Positions 57,950-64,000 of a stretch of DNA of 64,000 bases are shown piece after piece. The position numbers and the translations under genes were made by a program. The notes under the pieces are model-generated. The model did no database searches and had not been told where the DNA came from. It worked only from the letters and a program-made list of their open reading frames with translations. The DNA lies in NCBI GenBank assembly GCA_021904315.1, contig CM038907.1, positions 28,837,223-28,901,222 on the forward strand, read 5' to 3'. How positions within the stretch are numbered: position 1 is the stretch's first letter; every line of letters starts with the position of its first letter. The stretch is from Sphagnum magellanicum (lineage: Eukaryota > Streptophyta > Sphagnopsida > Sphagnales > Sphagnaceae).

Positions 57950-60900
57950 ATGTAGTGAAAGAGAAACCTCCATCCAATTTGATGAAATAGTTTAGGCTAA
58001 CTATGAATCAATGGTGAGTGAGAGGAAGGAAATGGAATGTGTTTTGTACAAAAAAAATTCAATATGCAAACTAGCCAATATTAGAGGAGGTCATTGCTAC
58101 CACAGATTAAGTCTTTTAATCTCTTCTTAAAACCATCACATGATGTAAGAAGAATGTTAACCACCTTTATTACTTAATAAAAGTTATGGGCAACAATAGA
58201 TGTATTGACCAAAAGAAGAGCCCTCAAGGTTAATTGGGTGGTTTTAGAATTTTGGGATGTGATTGGTTATGAATATTGGCTCATGGTCATGGATGCTATG
58301 AGGAAGGGAAATTTTTTTAAATGTATCACCCAAGGTTTGATTACTTTAATTTTCAAAGGTGGGGTGAAAGATGACCTAAACACTTGGAGGCCAATCACAC
58401 TATTGACTATAGCCTATAGGATGTTTTCAAAAGCCTTATAAAATGTCTTCAAACTATTATAGTGGAAATTAATGATTATAATCAATCAACATTCCTTTCG
58501 AGAAAATACATTTTAGATTATGTCATACTTTTACAAAAGACTTTGGAATGAGTAAAAAAAGATTGTGTGATGATGATCAAATTATTATTTGTAGTTGTTG
58601 AGGTAACTATCAACTTAAATTCTGTATTTACACAATTTTTTCCCATCTATCAAAAGGTTAGGCAAGGTTGTTTCTCCACCCATCTTTTTTTGCTAGTTGA
58701 AAAAACAATGAATCAAGTAATAAAAGCAAAAGTGAATAAATGAAGTATTAAAGGTGTGTGGCTTCTTTTATTTAACACCCAACAAATCATTCCCTTTAAT
58801 GTAAGATGATACCTTTTTCACAATTAGGTGTGAGAGCAGTTCTATATAAAATCTAGTGGCAATATTAAGGACCTTTACCATGGCTTCTAGTTTGGCCTAC
58901 TTCAATCATACAAATCAAGATAGATTTGATTGGCCACATAATTTAATGGAAGTTGGCTAGGGATAAAAACTTGTTTATGATCCAAGTTCCTAGGTTTTCC
59001 ATTTGGCATCAATCTTCAAGTGGATGGAAGACAACGACAAGTTTTTATTGGATAAAATGAAAATGAAGCTACCATACTAGGTCTCTTTATGTGTCCATGA
59101 CAAGCAAAACACTGATTGTGAATAAGGTGTTGATGGCAACCTTATGGTTTTTTATATATGTTTGGGCTAATTCAAGGAAAGTGTTACATTGAATTTGTTC
59201 ATTATTAAAAAATAATATGTGGGTTTGCAAGGATCAAATGGCCATGTGTAAGGTGAATTAGAAGGACTAATGGAAGAAAAAAGATGAAAGGTTAAGGTTT
59301 GTGGATCCACAGAAAAATTTGGCTTATATACACATTATAGTTGAGCTCATCTAATTTGCAAATTTTGCTAACACATCACTTAAATGCAATTAAACCTAAT
59401 AAAAACAAGAAGTGGGGTCTAAATTTAAATTGAAGTTTTGTTATAAACATTATTTAGTGTTCATGTGTTTGAAATAAAATTGCCAAAGCATGGAAATCTC
59501 TAAGTCGAAAACTAAAGAAGTTTACCTCCTTAATAGTCAACATTTTGGATAGGGAAGTATGGTGGTCTAAAAAATTTGAAAAGGGGGCGACTTGGATTTG
59601 ATAAAAAAAGGTAACTGAGTTGTACAAGAAAAGCTTGAAAAAGGTGTGATCCATCATTCACAAATAAACTAGGAAAACAATGACAACATTTGAGGCTGAA
59701 AATGAGTTTGGTTTGAAGCCAGATGAGAACCATTTATGTGCAAGGTGAATGCAATAACTAAATGGGGATGTAATGAAAAAGAAAAGGAAAACCAAACAAA
59801 TATTATTTGTATAATCCTCGCTTAAACATACATAAATGTAGAATAACAAAGATGTAATAGAAATACCAATTGATAACAATTAAACACCTACAAATTATCC
59901 TATCAATTTTAAACTATGGGTTGCAAGGGATCAACATGCTAGACTTCCCTTTTTATGAGCCCACTACTCATATGTGGCAGTTTAATAGTTGTAACACCTT
60001 TTCCCAATCCCTAACACATTTGTCTCCCACAAAGATACATTGAAACACATCCCACACAAAAGTTCATGATTTAAATAGTACAAATGTTTCAACATGATAC
60101 TACACAATAAGTAATTTGAGTCTCCCAATTCTCAAGACATTAGTTCTTGTAGTAGAAAAATGAAACACATCCCACACACCAGCACAAGGAGTTGGACAAA
60201 GAAGAAATAAGGTTTTGGTCAGACCATCAACACATTCTACATTGCCCATTAGATTGCTCTAAAGAGTCACATAACATTTAGAGTTCCCACAATAGTGGAC
60301 AATGTTTCCCAAAACAACAAGACTTTAAAGCAACTAATTGCCACCTGAATCGCTTTTGAAATCCTTTAGGTGGTTCATCGTTTCCCTTAGCATCACCCTT
60401 AAATACTATTACTACATCTACCTTTTTTCCTTTGAATCTAAAGGTATTATAAAGGAAACAAACACAAAGTTAGAGTCAAGAAACAAACAATAGTAGGGCA
60501 TTCTTCCCATGTTGTCATTATGGTCCCACTAAACTTCACACAAAAACTCCATCATTCCAACAAGATCATTAATCTCTAGAAAAATAAAACCAAAAAACAA
60601 TGGAAAAGCTTAGCCCCCCCCCCCCCCCCCCCCGCTCCATCTCCAAGTGTTTTTCATATACAGTGAAGCTCCTGCTCCATAATTCGAATACTCAAAGCAA
60701 ATAGTGCAACAATAGTTCACACCATGCATTATAATCCGCCCACATCAAAACTAACAGACACAAAATAACACCAAGCACCATTGGAATACTAAGCAACAAT
60801 AAAAATGCCGCATTCCATAATTTGCAAGAAACAAAAAAAAAAAACAAGAAAAAGCAAAGCACTCCATCCATAACTACCTTCCCCATCACCATTAACTACC

Positions 60901-61680
60901 AAAAGCATTGTTGTGTTCCGACTTTTAATAGTCGATGGCATTGTTTCACCTGGCTATGATTTCATCACCTTCAATCCATGTCATAGGGGGTTAATCACAA
61001 AAGTAGATTTCAATGCCATGGAAGCAAAAGTGAGGGATTGGGTTGGTCTTATAAACATCAAAATGACTATGAACTAGAAATGGTGCTACAAGCCTCCCAT
61101 TTATTTAGGCCTACCATCTCCCCTAGATTTGTGACCATCAATATTCCCAATGAGATTTCTAAATTCTATCTAGGGCTTCATTCGAAACCTCTACAACCTT
61201 GGACTAATGTGGGTTGGGAAGTTCATTTCATTTTCAAGGTTAGCTATGTAAAGTTAGAGTTTAGGAAATCTTTAAGTGCTAAAATAAAATTTTATTGCAA
61301 CTCTTCTATGGTAGATTGGAGAAACTAGATTTTTACCTATTAGCATGGGTATGGGGGGATGAGTCAAAACTTTTTTCATACACCCCTAGCTAGGGGAGGG
61401 AAATGTTTAGGAATAAATAAAGGTTATGTAGATCAGCCCATGATAAATGGAGGAGTCTCCATCACATCATGTTTAGATTGGTGTGGGCTAAAGTTTGGTT
61501 GAGGAACAAATCAAAGAAAGAAGCCAATTTTATATGGTCGTTGTGGCATAAAATGGTGGTTGTGAATAATTGGAGAGCAAAGATTAGGCAACAATTGGAG
61601 ATTTTTTGCCCCTTTTGTGGTAATGTGGTGGCCGGATTTAAGCTTCACCAATTTTGGGAGTGACATTGGTGCAAAGAACT
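57950..61680 (+). mobile_element. L1-like LINE, reverse transcriptase and zinc-binding C-terminus, decayed
   Basis: The plus strand reads EFWDVIGYEYWLMVMDAMRK, QGLITLIFKGGVKDDL, NTWRPITLLTIAYRMFSKAL (58,205-58,441), and NDYNQSTFL with ILDYVILLQKTLE (about 58,470-58,548). Then come the RQGC motif (VRQGCFSTHLFLLV, about 58,650), a DDT catalytic box remnant (about 58,806), FLLDKMKMKLPY, and LIVNKVLMATLWFF (about 59,110-59,150). The C-terminal reverse-transcriptase-associated zinc-binding domain is at 61,469-61,663 (ANFIWSLWHKMVVVNNWRAK, FCPFCGN … HQFWE). The stretch 59,690-60,960 does not fit and includes a C20 tract, so it may be a secondary insertion. Numerous stops and frameshifts. The endonuclease half and a poly(A) tail were not found. 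Confidence 0.8.
60614..60633 (+). repeat. C20 homopolymer
   Basis: Twenty uninterrupted C within otherwise A+T-rich DNA. It lies in the part of the LINE region that does not match LINE coding sequence. Confidence 0.9.
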
Positions 61681-61689
61681 TGGCACTAG

Positions 61690-63844
61690 CTATAACATTG
61701 TAACATTGTATAAATTATTGGATATTTATTTTGTTTCATTGAAAATTAAATCAATATTTAAGTAAAAATTTCAAAGGAATTAGGGTGCATTCTAGATTTT
61801 TTTGAAAAATCTTGTCAATTAGGATATAATGGAATTAATTTGGTAATTTTCAGACCTAAGGTATGGGAGACATTATAATATGAGTGATTTCATAATTGAA
61901 AATTCAAATATATTCCAAAAATAGATTCAAAGACAAAACATATGGGTTAAATGTTTTACTTATGCCTTAATTTACAATTGAGATGTAATTAAACCTTTTC
62001 TAAAAGCCAAGTTTAATTAGCAATATCCTTCTCATATTATGTCCAAATGAAATTATTTAAACTTCATTCTAAAAGGTTTTCCAAAATCTAGACAAAAAAA
62101 TTTATTAAAATTATTAAATATATATTTGAATTGAAGAAAATTGCATGTAAATCTTGCATTTCAATACATTTTAACAATGATGTCTTAAAAACATTTTCTT
62201 TTTTTAACTATCATTATATTTTTCATACTTTGTCCAAATGAAAGAAAGTTTTAAAATATGAATTTTTTTGTATTACATAATACATTTTAATTATGAAATT
62301 TAATACAAATAATTCATAAAATATGATGTATCAACATATAATAATGTTAATCTCAAGATCATTTAATGTTTAGTATATTTAGAAAATACAATACATTTAA
62401 ATATGATATATTAAATACATGTACGTTAAATTTTATATTATAATATGAGTTTGATTATATAATTATAAAATCTAAATTAATTTTGAAATGGAATTTTTAA
62501 TGAATTTTTAATTATAAATTATAAATACCTTTAATATAATATTCATTTTAATCACAAATATTTTTATCAATATAACATATAAAAAATAAATATTTTCATA
62601 TATTATATATAAGTGATGATAAAAATATTCTATAAAAAAGTTATATTTCCATGGATGAATATTATGTTATCCATTTTTATCAAGTAAAACCCACAATAAA
62701 ATAATTGTTAGTTAAAAACTTTATATGTGATATTTACAGAAATTTAAATGTTATGTATTTTATATCTTATAAGAAAATGACATATTATATAGTATTTATT
62801 ATATATTTCTATGTTAAAAAAAAATTGACTTTTGATTTTATTATGTTGTAAACATCTTTTAGCATTTTATTGAATGAAGGCAGAAAATAAAATCTGCCTT
62901 ATTTTTCAGAATTAAACTAAAATTTTATTTCAATAATATATATATTCGATTTATGACTGATAATATTTATACATAAACTAACAATAAATTATATCATTAA
63001 TTGATATAATAAATACATTGAAAAACACTTATATAGATATCTTTTACAATAAATTTCAATATTAAGAAATTAGGTAAACTATATTATTAAGTTTTTCTAA
63101 AATTAAGAATTAAAAAATAGAATAACATATAATTTATTACTTATTTATATAATTTATTAAAATAAATTATTTAAAATAATAATAAATACATTAAAAATAT
63201 TTTGATTATACATAAATGTAATATGTATATTTAATATTAATTATTTAAAAATGAAATAAAGATATTTTAAATAAAATATCCTAACTGGTTTTTAATATTT
63301 AAATAATATATAAATAATGTAATTATAAATAATATGCTAATTGATAATTAAAAATATTTTTAAAATTATTATTAGTATTCCAATTAATTAATATGGATAA
63401 TAATAATAATAAATTTAAGTAATTAAAAATTTCCTTATTTATTTATTTATTTGGAATTTTATTGTAATTATTTGGGTTCAAAATAATGGAACATGTTGAT
63501 TAATTTTTAATTAATCTACATATTGTATTACATTATATTACTGAAATATATTATTTATAGTATACTATATTATATATTATATATTGAATATATGTATTAA
63601 CACATATTTTTATCTTTTTATTTCTTAAAAATTGTCTTTACATTGTAAGAAATGAAGGCCCAAATTAATATACGGCAATGAAATTCAAAATTGTATGTAA
63701 AATAAATTTCTAAATGTATCCTAACATGGTTTAAGTCACATCCTAATTTTTCATATTGTAACTATTTGATGTAGTAAAAGGTTGTGATAAATTAATTATA
63801 TTAAATAAAATGACATGGTGAAATTCCAAGTGAAGAATTTCAAT
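61690..63844. other. Extremely A+T-rich desert
   Basis: Long runs of only A/T with rare G or C, especially 62,090-63,640. No coding frame, no repeat unit and no element ends that I can support. It could act as a matrix-attachment-type region or be decayed repeat DNA. Confidence 0.7.
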
Positions 63845-64000
63845 CACTACTACAAAATGTGGGTACAATTCACTAATCCCTGTTCATTAGACTAGTGAAT
63901 TCACTCAAAATTTAATGAAATCATTTGGTGTACAAGGACACTTTTTGTTGTAATGAACAAAAGTGAGAGGATTCTTTGGTAGTAAATAACCCCACCTAAA
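63845..64000 (+). mobile_element. CACTA element terminus running out of the window
   Basis: Starts CACTACTACAAAATGTGGG. Its first 13 bases (CACTACTACAAAA) equal the inverted right end of the element at 18,779-20,820, so the two are probably related. Only the first 156 bp are visible. Confidence 0.6.

Noticed and set aside
1-64000. CRISPR arrays, bacterial operons, rRNA or tRNA genes
   Set aside because: Introns, retroelements and composition show eukaryotic nuclear DNA. No regularly spaced identical repeats and no tRNA A- and B-box pair with cloverleaf were recognised.

Overview
The window is nuclear DNA from a land plant, probably a repeat-rich non-flowering one (gymnosperm, fern or lycophyte). 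The reasons are plant-type spliced genes with GT/AG introns, a chromodomain Ty3/gypsy element primed by initiator tRNA-Met, plant CACTA (Transposase_21/DUF4218/DUF4216), PIF/Harbinger and L1-like LINE remnants, and long A+T-rich, heavily decayed intergenic DNA. The exact lineage is inference; no species-specific marker was recognised.

The only well-supported intact host genes are two short three-exon genes for small cysteine-rich, metallothionein-like proteins, one at 10,639-11,913 (minus) and one at 47,635-48,706 (plus). They sit in the two arms of a large inverted duplication (about 8.8-15.7 kb and 44.3-49.5 kb) that also covers promoters, introns, downstream tandem repeats and flanks. They point away from each other across a 28-kb spacer that later filled with transposons. 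First exons are almost identical; third exons have diverged strongly.

Layout: 0-0.6 kb copia-like fossil; 0.6-1.4 kb short tandem repeats around a ~600-bp terminal-inverted-repeat (TIR) element; 3.0-4.0 and 5.2-7.0 kb decayed coding sequences of unknown family, the second split by another TIR element; 8.5-15.7 kb left duplication arm; 16.0-16.5 kb telomere-like degenerate repeat; 16.7-17.7 kb decayed coding sequence with a small insertion; 18.78-20.82 kb non-autonomous CACTA element with a 3-bp target duplication; 23.7-29.2 kb decayed CACTA transposase (minus) with a SET-domain-like segment inside it; 30.9-33.3 kb decayed plus-strand coding sequence; 35.39-42.34 kb nearly whole Ty3/gypsy element inserted into another decayed, possibly hAT-like, coding sequence; 44.3-49.5 kb right duplication arm; 51.6-54.4 kb long inverted repeat and TIR element; 55.6-57.0 kb PIF/Harbinger gene pair (Myb/SANT-like plus DDE nuclease) in convergent order; 57.9-61.7 kb LINE; 61.9-63.8 kb extremely A+T-rich desert; 63,845 to the end, the terminus of another CACTA element.

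Apart from the two cysteine-rich genes, essentially all coding signal belongs to transposons in various states of decay. Coordinates of decayed elements are approximate because they were read by eye.
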